NCBI GenBank assembly: GCA_900769705.1
Contig: CAAGHP010000019.1
Span: 1 to 36,666, forward strand
Reading direction: 5' to 3'
DNA length: 36,666 nt
Source: Alphaproteobacteria bacterium
GTDB lineage: Bacteria; Pseudomonadota; Alphaproteobacteria; RF32; CAG-239
Shown here: piece after piece, positions 7,357 through 14,495 of the stretch
Numbering within the stretch: the first letter of the stretch is position 1
Layout: every line of letters begins with the position of its first letter
Notes under the pieces: generated by a model
Seen by the model: only the letters and a program-made list of their open reading frames with translations
Databases searched by the model: none
Told to the model about the DNA's origin: nothing
Program-made: the position numbers and the translations under genes

Positions 7357-8735
7357 TATTTTTTACCTTTCCGGTTGCTGCTGATAATATCCCCAACCTG
7401 AGCTTTTTGCGAAACTTTAACACTATTTACCGGCTTTTTTTCTTCGGTTTTTACCGTTTCAGTTTGAGGTTGTTCTTCTTCAACCTCAACAGCAATTTCC
7501 TCTATTGCCTCATCGGGCTGTTCGTCAGACTTAAACCAGCTAAACCAACTGCTTGAAGTATTCTCTTCCTCTCTTTGAGGCTGTTCGCCGGATTTGAACC
7601 AGTTAAACCAACTGCTTGAAGTTTCTTCTTTTACTTCTTCTGCTTCTTTTTTCGGGGCTTCTACTTTAACTTCCGGCTGTTCGTCAGATTTGAACCAACT
7701 AAACCAGCTGCTTGAAGTTTCTTCTTTTACTTCTTCTGCTTCTTTTTTCGGGGCTTCTACTTTAACTTCCGGCTGTTCGTCAGATTTGAACCAGCCAAAC
7801 CAGCTGCTTGAAGTTTCTTCTTTTACTTTTTCGACCGGTTTTGAAGTTTCTTTTTTTACTTCTTCTGCTTCTTTTTTCGGAGCTTCAGCTTTAACTTCAG
7901 GCTGTTCGTCAGATTTGAACCAGCCAAACCAGCTGCTTGAAGTTTCTTCTTTTACTTCTTCTGCCTCTTTTTTCGGAGCTTCTACTTTTTTCACATGAGC
8001 TTTGTTGATTTTTTCCATCACTTTAGCAGCTTTAGCCGTCCAAACTCCATCCGGATAATTGTTATGTAAAATTTTATAGTATCCGGCAGCATATTTATTC
8101 AAACCCAAAATACCATAAATTTCTACTTGGCGGTATAAGGCTTCTTCAATCTGCACCGTGGTTTGATAATTTTCCAGCACCACATTAAAACGGTTTAAGG
8201 CCGACAGATAATTGCCGTTGTTCAAATAATAACGGCCGATAATCATTTCTTGTCCGGCTTTATAATCTTCAGTCAAATTAACTTTTTTGCGAGCATCGGC
8301 GGCATATTCGCTGTCCGGAAACAACATAATCAGACGGTTAAAAGCTTCTTCAGCTTTTTCGGTATCGGCTTGATCTCGGTCTGCGGAAGAGATTTGGTCA
8401 TAATAACACATACCTTTCAAATAATAAGCATACGCTACATCTTTGTTGCCGGGATGATATTTGATAAAGCGGTCAAGCGCCAGCACTGCGTCATCATAAT
8501 CTTCATTTTTATAATACGCATATGCCCCCATCAATTTAGCTTTTACCGCCCATTGCGAATAAGGATGCTCTATTTCCACCTGTTCAAATTCTTCGGCGGC
8601 TTTTTTATATTTTGTTTTTTGTAAATCATCAAAAGCATTGTTATATAAATTTTCAACCGGCAAATCTGACGGCACCTTATCGGCGGCGCATCCCGTCAAC
8701 AATAAAACAGTCAGCAAGCCATAAATTTTTTTCAT
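7356..8735 (-). CDS. bamD: Outer-membrane assembly lipoprotein BamD with a C-terminal Trp-Phe repeat extension
   Basis: 459 residues. BamD is the essential lipoprotein of the beta-barrel assembly machine on the inner face of the outer membrane. Signal peptide ends in LLTGC (lipidated C16); residues about 30-245 are the TPR-like BamD domain (YNNAFDDLQKTKYKKAAEEFE, LALDRFIKYHPGNKD, EEAFNRLIMLFPDSEYA). The family normally ends there. Here about 210 more residues hold a 32-residue unit, APKKEAEEVKEETSSSWFGW and variants, with five copies of SSSWFxWFKSxEQP, then an acidic tail ending in Lys. The ATG at 8735 is chosen over an in-frame TTG at 8750 because GAGGA precedes it and it clears the lpxC stop by 4 nt. 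Coupled to recN by TAATG. Confidence 0.93.
   Translation of the reverse strand: MKKIYGLLTVLLLTGCAADKVPSDLPVENLYNNAFDDLQKTKYKKAAEEFEQVEIEHPYSQWAVKAKLMGAYAYYKNEDYDDAVLALDRFIKYHPGNKDVAYAYYLKGMCYYDQISSADRDQADTEKAEEAFNRLIMLFPDSEYAADARKKVNLTEDYKAGQEMIIGRYYLNNGNYLSALNRFNVVLENYQTTVQIEEALYRQVEIYGILGLNKYAAGYYKILHNNYPDGVWTAKAAKVMEKINKAHVKKVEAPKKEAEEVKEETSSSWFGWFKSDEQPEVKAEAPKKEAEEVKKETSKPVEKVKEETSSSWFGWFKSDEQPEVKVEAPKKEAEEVKEETSSSWFSWFKSDEQPEVKVEAPKKEAEEVKEETSSSWFNWFKSGEQPQREEENTSSSWFSWFKSDEQPDEAIEEIAVEVEEEQPQTETVKTEEKKPVNSVKVSQKAQVGDIISSNRKGKK
7530..7985 (-). repeat. Tandem repeats encoding the BamD extension
   Basis: Four to five imperfect copies of a unit of about 96 nt, each encoding one charged segment (APKKEAEEVK) and one aromatic segment (SSSWFxWFKS). 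Adjacent copies are nearly identical at DNA level, for example around 7674-7725 and 7752-7803, which indicates recent expansion or gene conversion. Copy number is likely to vary between strains and may be collapsed in short-read assemblies. Confidence 0.85.
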
Positions 8736-8739
8736 CCTC

Positions 8740-9594
8740 TTATTCCTCAACTATTTGATAATTATGTGTGTCGGCAAATAATTTTTTCAATACTTCATTA
8801 TTATGAAAATGTCCGCTCTTTTCGGCTGTAACATCTGCAAGCAAACGATATCCGGATGTAAACATATCCCCGATACAATCCAAAACCTTATGGTTTACAG
8901 CTTCATTTTCCACTCTGAACCCGCCTTCATTCAAGATTTTTTCTCCATCCAAAACAACAGCGTTTTCCAAGCTGCCGCCTTTAATCAAACCGATAGAGCG
9001 CAGATAGTCTACCTGATATTTTTCGCAAAAAGTGCGTGCAGGAGCAATTTTTTGAGCAAAAACAGCTTCATTTATATCCCCATCAAACTCCTGATGTCCA
9101 ACAATTTTTGACGGAAAATCAATCGTGAAATGAATGTGCAGTTTATCACTCGGCTGCAAGATCACCTTGGCACCTTTGTCATCGGCAAATTCAACTTCAC
9201 GCAAAACTTTAAGATATTTGCGTTTTGCCGGCAATTCTTTAAGCGGAACATTTTTTAATTGTTCATAAAAAACTTTGGCACTGCCATCCATAATCGGCGT
9301 TTCGGGATTGGTTACTTCTATTCGGGCATTGTCAACACCCAAAATATATAAAGCAGCCATAATATGCTCTATAGTGCTGACAACTTCTTTTTGCGCATTA
9401 CCCAGACAGGTACAGTTGCGGGTATCCACAACCAGATTATACACAGCCTTAAACTCCGGTTTGTGCAGCAAATCGGCGCGCACAAAAACAATACCGCTGT
9501 TTGCCTCGGCCGGATAAAAAGTCATTTTACTAGGCAGCCCGCTGTGCAAACCGATTCCGTTGATTTCAAAAATTTCGCCAAAAGTTTTTTGCAT
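8740..9594 (-). CDS. lpxC: UDP-3-O-acyl-N-acetylglucosamine deacetylase
   Basis: 284 residues, slightly shorter than the usual 300. First committed step of lipid A synthesis, a cytoplasmic zinc amidase. Zinc ligands are visible: H77 (STIEHIMAAL), H235 and D239 (NHKVLDCIGD); the catalytic His is H262 in SGHFHNNEVL; the acidic motif PIMDGSA (100-106) is intact. It begins only 20 nt after the 3' end of rnpB on the same strand. The SD AGGAG (9601-9605) directly follows a seven-T run. The stop lies 4 nt before the bamD ATG. In other proteobacteria lpxC usually sits in the mra/fts cluster next to ftsZ, so rnpB as neighbour is notable. Confidence 0.97.
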   Translation of the reverse strand: MQKTFGEIFEINGIGLHSGLPSKMTFYPAEANSGIVFVRADLLHKPEFKAVYNLVVDTRNCTCLGNAQKEVVSTIEHIMAALYILGVDNARIEVTNPETPIMDGSAKVFYEQLKNVPLKELPAKRKYLKVLREVEFADDKGAKVILQPSDKLHIHFTIDFPSKIVGHQEFDGDINEAVFAQKIAPARTFCEKYQVDYLRSIGLIKGGSLENAVVLDGEKILNEGGFRVENEAVNHKVLDCIGDMFTSGYRLLADVTAEKSGHFHNNEVLKKLFADTHNYQIVEE

Positions 9595-9613
9595 AAAATT
9601 CTCCTAAAAAAAT

Positions 9614-10017
9614 GGAAGGCGGCCTATAAGCCGAGTTCTGTACACGATTTGCTTTACCATATCCGGCAAAGATTTGTGCGATAGCTATTCATCTACGCCA
9701 AACGTCGCCGCTTGGCTGGTGCGACCCACCTCTGGAGCGGAGCGGAAACTCTCCGGGTACTCAGTCAAAAGACAAAGCCTCCTAATTTGGTCTTACATCA
9801 GATAGGGTTTACCTTGCCACAGACATTGCTGCCTGTGCGGTGAGCTCTTACCTCGCCTTTTCAACCTTACCGGCATATAACCGGCGGTAATTTTCTGCGG
9901 CACTTTCCCTTGGATTTCTCCAGCCAGACGTTATCTGGTACCTTGTTTCCGTGAAGCCCGGACTTTCCTCATCAATGGATTTTACTTTCCCTGACGCAGC
10001 TATCCGGCCGCCTTTCC
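9614..10017 (-). ncRNA. rnpB: RNase P RNA, bacterial type A
   Basis: About 404 nt, the catalytic RNA of the tRNA 5'-maturation enzyme. On the minus strand the 5' end GGAAAGGCGGCC pairs with the 3' end GGCCGCCTTCC (helix P1). Near the 5' end stand the conserved P4/CR-I segment GAGGAAAGTCCGGGCT and near the 3' end the CR-V segment ACAGAACTCGGCTTATAGG. Internal conserved elements AGGTAAGAGCTCACCG and GGCAAGGTAAACCC are also present. A small reading frame at 9848-10075 overlaps it and is not a gene. The only sign of termination is the P1 arm followed by seven T (9606-9612), immediately before the lpxC SD. Confidence 0.97.
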
Positions 10018-10024
10018 AAACAAC

Positions 10025-10053
10025 AAAATACCCCCGCTTATAAATAAAATCAA
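10025..10053 (-). promoter_or_regulatory. Predicted rnpB promoter
   Basis: Minus strand -35 TTGATT (10048-10053), 17 nt spacer ending in GGGGG, -10 TATTTT (10025-10030). The predicted start, seven nt on, coincides with the first bases of the RNA (GGAAAGG). Confidence 0.6.
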
Positions 10054-10077
10054 TGTTTTTTAAGGATTTTCCCAACT

Positions 10078-10092
10078 TTAATTAAATTTTAA
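10078..10092. promoter_or_regulatory. Possible CtrA box (TTAA-N7-TTAA)
   Basis: TTAA at 10078-10081 and 10089-10092 are separated by exactly seven bases, the spacing of the established CtrA recognition site. It lies between rnpB and the outer-membrane protein gene. The stretch is AT-rich, so a chance match is possible. A perfect 10-bp palindrome AGCCTAGGCT (10100-10109) stands beside it. Confidence 0.35.
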
Positions 10093-10138
10093 AGTTTTTA
10101 GCCTAGGCTGAAAGCAGTTATTTTCAAGGGAGAAGACT

Positions 10139-10753
10139 ATGAATAAATTTATTTTAGCTTTGTTGGCCGGCACATTTTTAGCCTCCAACGCAATGGCTGA
10201 CTGCAACGGCTTTTATTTAGGCGGCCGCGGCGGCGTTGTTAAACACGACTATTCTAAAAAAGGCAACAGCGGCATCAATTCCGACGGTTTGGATAAAAAC
10301 AAGCTGATGCTGAGCGGCGCTTTGGGCTATCGCTACAACTATTTCCGCACAGAATTGGAATATGTATGGCGTCAAAAAAGCAGCAAAACTTATTCTGGTG
10401 ACGCTGGAGAATCTGCAAAATACAACTTCAAATCATATTCTTATATGCTGAACGGTTATTTTGACTTTGCTCCGTACAGATGGTTCACACCGTATGTAAG
10501 CGCCGGTATCGGTTTCACAAACATGAAATACAAGGATGTATATACAGATGCTGATGGAAATGTTGATACAGGCACCAACAACGGCAACTACAATCCGACT
10601 CGCTTTACTTGGTCTGTCGGCGGCGGTTTGAGCGTAAAAGTTACCAACCGTTTCAATGTTGATGCCGGTTACCGCTATTATGACATGGGCTCAATCAAAC
10701 ATGCAGATGTTACAGCTCATGAAATTTACACCGGTTTGCGCTACGTATTCTAA
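10139..10753 (+). CDS. Outer-membrane beta-barrel protein (OmpA-like/porin-like 8-strand type)
   Basis: 204 residues. Cleavable signal peptide (MNKFILALLAGTFLASNAMA, cleaved after AMA) and a mature domain of alternating aromatic and polar strands starting FYLGGRGG. Segments such as ALGYRYNYFRTELEYVW, WFTPYVSAGIGFTNM, FTWSVGGGLSVKV and IYTGLRYVF follow the pattern of the OMP_b-brl family, and the last residue is the Phe recognised by the BAM complex. SD GGGAG seven nt before the ATG. Its own terminator follows. Role as surface structural protein is inferred; no enzymatic residues are visible. Confidence 0.88.
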   Translation: MNKFILALLAGTFLASNAMADCNGFYLGGRGGVVKHDYSKKGNSGINSDGLDKNKLMLSGALGYRYNYFRTELEYVWRQKSSKTYSGDAGESAKYNFKSYSYMLNGYFDFAPYRWFTPYVSAGIGFTNMKYKDVYTDADGNVDTGTNNGNYNPTRFTWSVGGGLSVKVTNRFNVDAGYRYYDMGSIKHADVTAHEIYTGLRYVF

Positions 10754-10768
10754 CGCTTTGACTAAATT

Positions 10769-10799
10769 AAAAAGCCGCTAGTCCGTTAGCGGCTTTTTT
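10769..10799 (+). terminator. Rho-independent terminator after the beta-barrel gene
   Basis: AGCCGCTA (10773-10780) pairs with TAGCGGCT (10787-10794) around GTCCGT, followed by TTTTTT. Confidence 0.9.
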
Positions 10800-10819
10800 G
10801 CTACCTAAGGAGATTTTCT

Positions 10820-12169
10820 ATGTCTAACAAACTATTCGGCACAGACGGCATTCGCGGCGTCGCCAACACCTATCCATTAACCATAGATTTCTGCAGCCGC
10901 CTGGCCATTGCTTTGAGCGAAACAATCTGCACAAAACATAAACGCGTAGCCATTGCCCGCGACACCCGCATTTCCGGCGATATGCTGCTTAATGCGCTTT
11001 GCGCCGGCTTTACATCGCAAGGCGTTGATGTGGTGGATTTGGGCATTATTCCGACTCCGCTCTGCACTACCATAACCCCGAATTTGGGCGTGGATATGAG
11101 TATTATGATTACAGCTTCACACAACCCCTACCGCGATAACGGCTTAAAGCTTATAACGGCCAGCGGCGACAAGTTTTCGGACGAGCAATCGCGCATGGTG
11201 GAAGAATTATTGGCAAAAGACGCGGCTCCGGTATATGATGCCGAAAAAATCGGCTGTGTTAAAAAAGATGACACAGCCATAAATTTTTATAAGCAGACAA
11301 TTTCTAAAATTGCCTCTGCCGGCGCTTTGAAAGGCATGAAAATAGTCATTGATTCGGCAAACGGAGCTTTTTCAGCCATTATGCCGCAGGTTTATCGTGA
11401 TTTAGGTGCTGAAATTATCAGCCTTGCCGACCAGCCGAACGGTACAAACATCAATCTGGACTGCGGCTCACAGCACACCGAAAATCTCTGTCGAACCGTT
11501 ATTGAAAGCCATAGCCGGCTCGGTATTGCCGTAGACGGCGACGGCGACCGCATTATTGTCTGCGATGAAAAAGGCAGCCGTTTGAACGGCGACCAAATTA
11601 TCGCCTATCTGGCAACCTATTTTAAGCAGCATAATCTACTGAAAGGCAATGCCGCTGTTGCCACAATCTATTCAAACTTAGGCTTGGGACGCTACCTGAA
11701 ATCCATCGACATAGACTATTACACCTCTGCAGTCGGCGAACGCTATGTTATTGAAAAAATGCGCACAACCGGCGCCAACATTGGCGGAGAAGAATCCGGA
11801 CACATGGTTTTGTCCGACTATTCTTTGACCGGAGATGCTTTGCTGGCTTCTTTAATTATTTGCCTCGGCATTAAAGAAAGCGGCAAAAAAATGAGCGACA
11901 TTTTTCCGGTGTTTGAACCATATCCAACCGCAGCGCACAACCTGCGCTTTGCATCCAAAGACGAAGTAGCGGCTCTGATGGAAAAAGCAGAATTTAAAAC
12001 TTGTCTGGAAGAAGCTGAAGCAGCTTTGAAGAATCACGGTTCAATTATTGTCCGCAAATCCGGAACAGAACCGGTTATGCGTTTGAAAATAGAAGATGAA
12101 AGCAAAGAGCTGGTTGAACAGATTTCGGAAAAAATGCTGAATTGCATCAAAAAATTATCCGATAATTAA
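10820..12169 (+). CDS. glmM: Phosphoglucosamine mutase
   Basis: 449 residues, the normal length. Converts glucosamine-6-phosphate to glucosamine-1-phosphate on the way to UDP-GlcNAc, which feeds peptidoglycan and the LpxC substrate pool. Starts with the family signature KLFGTDGIRG; catalytic phosphoserine S100 in TASHNPYRDNG; metal loop AVDGDGDR; sugar loop GGEESGHM; phosphate-binding C-terminal loop VRKSGTEPVMR. SD AAGGAG before the ATG. It stands alone after a terminator, with a membrane protein 57 nt downstream. Confidence 0.97.
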   Translation: MSNKLFGTDGIRGVANTYPLTIDFCSRLAIALSETICTKHKRVAIARDTRISGDMLLNALCAGFTSQGVDVVDLGIIPTPLCTTITPNLGVDMSIMITASHNPYRDNGLKLITASGDKFSDEQSRMVEELLAKDAAPVYDAEKIGCVKKDDTAINFYKQTISKIASAGALKGMKIVIDSANGAFSAIMPQVYRDLGAEIISLADQPNGTNINLDCGSQHTENLCRTVIESHSRLGIAVDGDGDRIIVCDEKGSRLNGDQIIAYLATYFKQHNLLKGNAAVATIYSNLGLGRYLKSIDIDYYTSAVGERYVIEKMRTTGANIGGEESGHMVLSDYSLTGDALLASLIICLGIKESGKKMSDIFPVFEPYPTAAHNLRFASKDEVAALMEKAEFKTCLEEAEAALKNHGSIIVRKSGTEPVMRLKIEDESKELVEQISEKMLNCIKKLSDN

Positions 12170-12226
12170 AGATTATTTTAACGAGTAAATGTTTATACTT
12201 TGAAAAAAATAAAGAGGAGAAACAAA

Positions 12227-12649
12227 ATGATAAAAGGCATTATAGCTTTATTTACTGTGGGTATTCTGTTCAATCCAATGGCTTGGTTGGGAATCGGCGC
12301 CGGCTGTTATATGATGATGAATATGACTATGTCGCAAATGCATGACTTGGCCGGTATGTGGCAAGTTCACGCCGGAGTACTGGCAGTAGCCGCGGTTTAT
12401 TCTTTGATTTTTAAGAGAATCTACTATTCCGGTGCCAACGGTGTAAACTGGAAAGCCACCATAAAAGGAATTTTCGGACGTTATATTTATGTACTGTTTA
12501 TCACTGCTGTTACCTGCCTGTGCTTTGTCGGCTACGACATCGGCACCAGTGAAGAAACACAACAGCAAATCCGCAACAATAAAAATGTGCGTATTTTGAC
12601 AAATGAAGCGCGCAGCGCCTACGAGGCTCCGAAATTACCGGGAGAATAA
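12227..12649 (+). CDS. Small membrane protein of unknown function
   Basis: 140 residues. The ATG at 12227 is chosen because AGGAG stands seven nt before it; an upstream in-frame TTG at 12200 lacks an SD. Hydrophobic segments at about 3-28, 48-65 and 82-102, with a Met-rich stretch (GCYMMMNMTMSQM) after the first; the last 35 residues are soluble. No family recognised. Possibly co-transcribed with glmM; a bidirectional terminator follows. Confidence 0.75.
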   Translation: MIKGIIALFTVGILFNPMAWLGIGAGCYMMMNMTMSQMHDLAGMWQVHAGVLAVAAVYSLIFKRIYYSGANGVNWKATIKGIFGRYIYVLFITAVTCLCFVGYDIGTSEETQQQIRNNKNVRILTNEARSAYEAPKLPGE

Positions 12650-12666
12650 GGCCGCAGATTTACTGC

Positions 12667-12709
12667 AAAAAAAGACCGAAGATTGTTTTAAACTTCGGCC
12701 TTTTTTTTT
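12667..12709. terminator. Bidirectional terminator between the small membrane protein and ctrA
   Basis: CCGAAG (12676-12681) pairs with CTTCGG (12693-12698). Nine T follow on the plus strand and seven A precede, so it can serve both convergent genes. Confidence 0.8.
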
Positions 12710-12718
12710 GATATTTAA

Positions 12719-13408
12719 TCAGTTATTTTTTTCGTCCGGATCACGCAGAACATAACCGCGTCCCCAAACTGTTTCAATGTAGTTCTTACCACCGGAAGCA
12801 CGCTCCAATTTTTTGCGCAGCTTGCAAATAAACACGTCAATAATTTTCAATTCAGGCTCATCGATACCGCCGTACAAATGATTCAAAAACTGATCTTTAT
12901 TCAGTGTGGCTCCCTTACGCAAAGAAAGCAGCTCCATAATGCCATATTCTTTGCCTGTCAAATGCAGCGTTTTGCCGTTTACGGTCACGGTTTGAGTATC
13001 CAAATCTATCTGCACATCGCCGGTGCGGATAATAGAGTTTGAATGCCCTTTTGAACGTCTCACCACAGCCTGAATACGCGCCAGCAATTCAGATTTATCA
13101 AACGGCTTTGTCAAATAGTCATCAGCGCCGTAGCCTAAACCTTTAACTTTTTTATCCGGTTCGGACAAGCCCGACAAAATCAGCACCGGAGTTTCAATTT
13201 TTGCACTGCGCAGATTTTTCAGCACTTCATAACCGTTCATATCCGGCAGCATCAAATCCAAAATGATAATGTCATAATCATATAACTTGGCAATATCCAA
13301 ACCGTCTTCGCCCAAATCGGTGGAATCTACCACCATACCTTCTTTTTTCAGCATTGATTCAATGCTTTGAGAAACAGCATAATCATCTTCAACCAAAAGA
13401 ACTCTCAT
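12719..13408 (-). CDS. ctrA: Cell-cycle response regulator CtrA
   Basis: 229 residues. Receiver domain with E7-D8-D9 and phosphoacceptor D51 (IIILDLMLPDM), and OmpR-type winged helix with DEPELKIIDVFICKLRKKL and ETVWGRGYVLRDP, segments almost invariant in CtrA. In Caulobacter phosphorylated CtrA represses the replication origin and activates many cell-cycle, division and envelope genes; the role here is inferred from family. The C-terminal degradation signal of Caulobacter CtrA (ending in two Ala) is absent: this protein ends DEKNN, so ClpXP control may differ. Divergent from sodB; the shared 181-nt region holds a 16-bp palindrome and one GANTC site. Confidence 0.96.
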   Translation of the reverse strand: MRVLLVEDDYAVSQSIESMLKKEGMVVDSTDLGEDGLDIAKLYDYDIIILDLMLPDMNGYEVLKNLRSAKIETPVLILSGLSEPDKKVKGLGYGADDYLTKPFDKSELLARIQAVVRRSKGHSNSIIRTGDVQIDLDTQTVTVNGKTLHLTGKEYGIMELLSLRKGATLNKDQFLNHLYGGIDEPELKIIDVFICKLRKKLERASGGKNYIETVWGRGYVLRDPDEKNN

Positions 13409-13448
13409 ATTTGCCCGCCTTTCGCAAAAAATTCTTACCTAATATCTT

Positions 13449-13500
13449 GAGTCTAATAGGATTTTATTAAAATGAAAAGAACTTGTTAATAATTATTAAC
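13449..13500. promoter_or_regulatory. ctrA-sodB divergent control region: GANTC site and 16-bp palindrome
   Basis: GTTAATAATTATTAAC (13485-13500) is a perfect palindrome with TTAA half-sites separated by six, not seven, bases. GAGTC (13449-13453) fits GANTC, the CcrM methylation target that controls ctrA P1 in Caulobacter. A TTGACA-like -35 for sodB stands near 13521, but no well-spaced -10 was found. Function is inferred. Confidence 0.4.
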
Positions 13501-13589
13501 AGCCTAATAAAATTTTTTTTTGACATATTGTATCCGGCGTAAAAAAGTATATCTTTTTTTCAGCAAACCAAATAAAGGAGTGTAAAAAA

Positions 13590-14177
13590 ATGATAAAATT
13601 TATGGAATTGCCATATAACATTGACGCGCTGGAACCGCACATCAGCCGTCAAACAGTGGGTTTTCACTATTTAAAACATCACAAAGGCTATGTAGAAAAA
13701 TTAAATAAATTGATTTCCGGCACGGAATTTGAAACCATGACGCTGGAAGAAATTGTGATTGCCGCACATAAAAAAACAGAACATCTTGATATTTATCACA
13801 ATGCGGCGCAGGTTTGGAATCATAATTTTTATTGGCAGTCACTGAGTCCGAACGGCGGCGAGCCAAACCGTAAGCTGCTGGAAAAAATAGAAGCAACTTT
13901 CGGCTCGTTTAATGACTTTAAGGATACCTTGCGGCAAAAAGCTTTGGAACAATTCGGCAGCGGCTGGGCTTGGCTGGCCGAAGACAGCAACGGCAACCTG
14001 CTCTGCTACAACACAAGCAATGCCGACAATCCGCTGATTTTTGGACATACGCCGCTTTTAACCGTTGATGTGTGGGAACATGCTTATTATTTGGACAGCC
14101 AGAATATGCGGGTTGATTATGTAAACAAAGTGCTGGACAATTTATTAAATTGGCAAAATCTTAAAGCATATAATTAA
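13590..14177 (+). CDS. sodB: Superoxide dismutase, Fe/Mn family (Fe type by sequence)
   Basis: 195 residues. Converts superoxide to peroxide and oxygen in the cytoplasm. All four metal ligands are present: H26 (GFHYLKHH), H78 (AQVWNHNFYW), D160 and H164 (TVDVWEHAYYLD). AQVWNHNFYW and FGSGWAWL follow the E. coli SodB (iron) form closely, but metal choice cannot be settled by sequence. SD AAAGGAG about ten nt before the ATG at 13590; a second Met at residue 5 is a weaker start. The tRNA-Glu promoter begins 8 nt after the stop. Confidence 0.95.
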   Translation: MIKFMELPYNIDALEPHISRQTVGFHYLKHHKGYVEKLNKLISGTEFETMTLEEIVIAAHKKTEHLDIYHNAAQVWNHNFYWQSLSPNGGEPNRKLLEKIEATFGSFNDFKDTLRQKALEQFGSGWAWLAEDSNGNLLCYNTSNADNPLIFGHTPLLTVDVWEHAYYLDSQNMRVDYVNKVLDNLLNWQNLKAYN

Positions 14178-14184
14178 AAAAGTC

Positions 14185-14213
14185 TTGCATTATGCAATAA
14201 AATAGGCTAGAAA
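14185..14213 (+). promoter_or_regulatory. Predicted tRNA-Glu promoter
   Basis: -35 TTGCAT (14185-14190), 17 nt spacer ending in GC, -10 TAGAAA (14208-14213). The -35 is part of an inverted repeat, TTGCAT-T-ATGCAA. Confidence 0.45.
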
Positions 14214-14232
14214 TGGGACACATTAAAGATAT

Positions 14233-14308
14233 GGTCCCATCGTCTAGTGGCCTAGGACGCGGCCCTCTCAAGGCTAAAACACGAGTTCAAATCTCGTTGG
14301 GACCACCA
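14233..14308 (+). tRNA. tRNA-Glu (anticodon CTC)
   Basis: 76 nt with encoded CCA. Acceptor stem GGTCCCA with TGGGACC, D arm GTCTAGTGGCCTAGGAC, anticodon loop CTCTCAA, T arm ACGAGTTCAAATCTCGT. CTC reads GAG codons. The outermost anticodon-stem pair looks mismatched (C-A). The 3' part is duplicated 207 nt downstream. Confidence 0.95.
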
Positions 14309-14358
14309 GTAATAAAAGAGCTCGCTTTTTTGGCGGGCTTTTTTATTATTCCGGTGTC
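14289..14358 (+). repeat. tRNA-Glu 3'-end direct repeat, copy 1
   Basis: Covers the last 20 nt of the tRNA (AAATCTCGTTGGGACCACCA), the terminator and trailing CCGGTGTC. Matches 14496-14565 at 67 of 70 positions. Confidence 0.9.
14314..14346 (+). terminator. tRNA-Glu terminator
   Basis: AAAAGAGCTCGC (14314-14325) pairs along all 12 positions, with two G-U, with GCGGGCTTTTTT (14333-14344); the T-run is part of the stem. Confidence 0.8.
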
Positions 14359-14495
14359 CCCGAGAGTTGAACTCGTAGAGTCAAGCGGTAAGCAGGCAAA
14401 AACGAGCTTTAGAAGCGAAGTTTGAGCCGTTGCGGCGCGAGGAGGACCAGCCTTTCTAACAGCACTTACTATCCGTATTTAAAGCGGGAGTACCT
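14359..14495 (+). mobile_element. Spacer of the tRNA-Glu associated mini-element
   Basis: 137 nt between the two tRNA-end copies, visibly more GC-rich than neighbouring intergenic DNA. It contains GAGTTGAACTC (self-complementary) and the core CGAGCTTTAGAAGCGAAG followed by GAGCCGTTGCGGCGCGA. A similar order occurs in the tRNA-Lys spacer (34949-34983). No open frame of its own is credible. Calling it a mobile element is inference from the flanking repeats. Confidence 0.45.

Noticed and set aside
7530..7985. Tandem repeats considered as a CRISPR array
   Set aside because: Units are contiguous coding repeats in frame with bamD, without distinct spacers.
7594..7998. 134-codon repetitive open frame on the plus strand
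   Set aside because: Mirror image of the BamD Trp-Phe repeats; the repeat unit is a multiple of three, so all frames stay open.
9848..10075. 75-codon open frame on the minus strand
   Set aside because: It lies inside and just upstream of the RNase P RNA; the translated residues simply encode conserved rnpB sequence.
13521..13560. sodB promoter TTGACA with TATATC
   Set aside because: The spacing is about 22 nt, too long for a standard sigma-70 promoter.
14213..14425. 70-codon open frame on the plus strand
   Set aside because: It reads through the tRNA-Glu gene and its terminator; no SD and no coding character.
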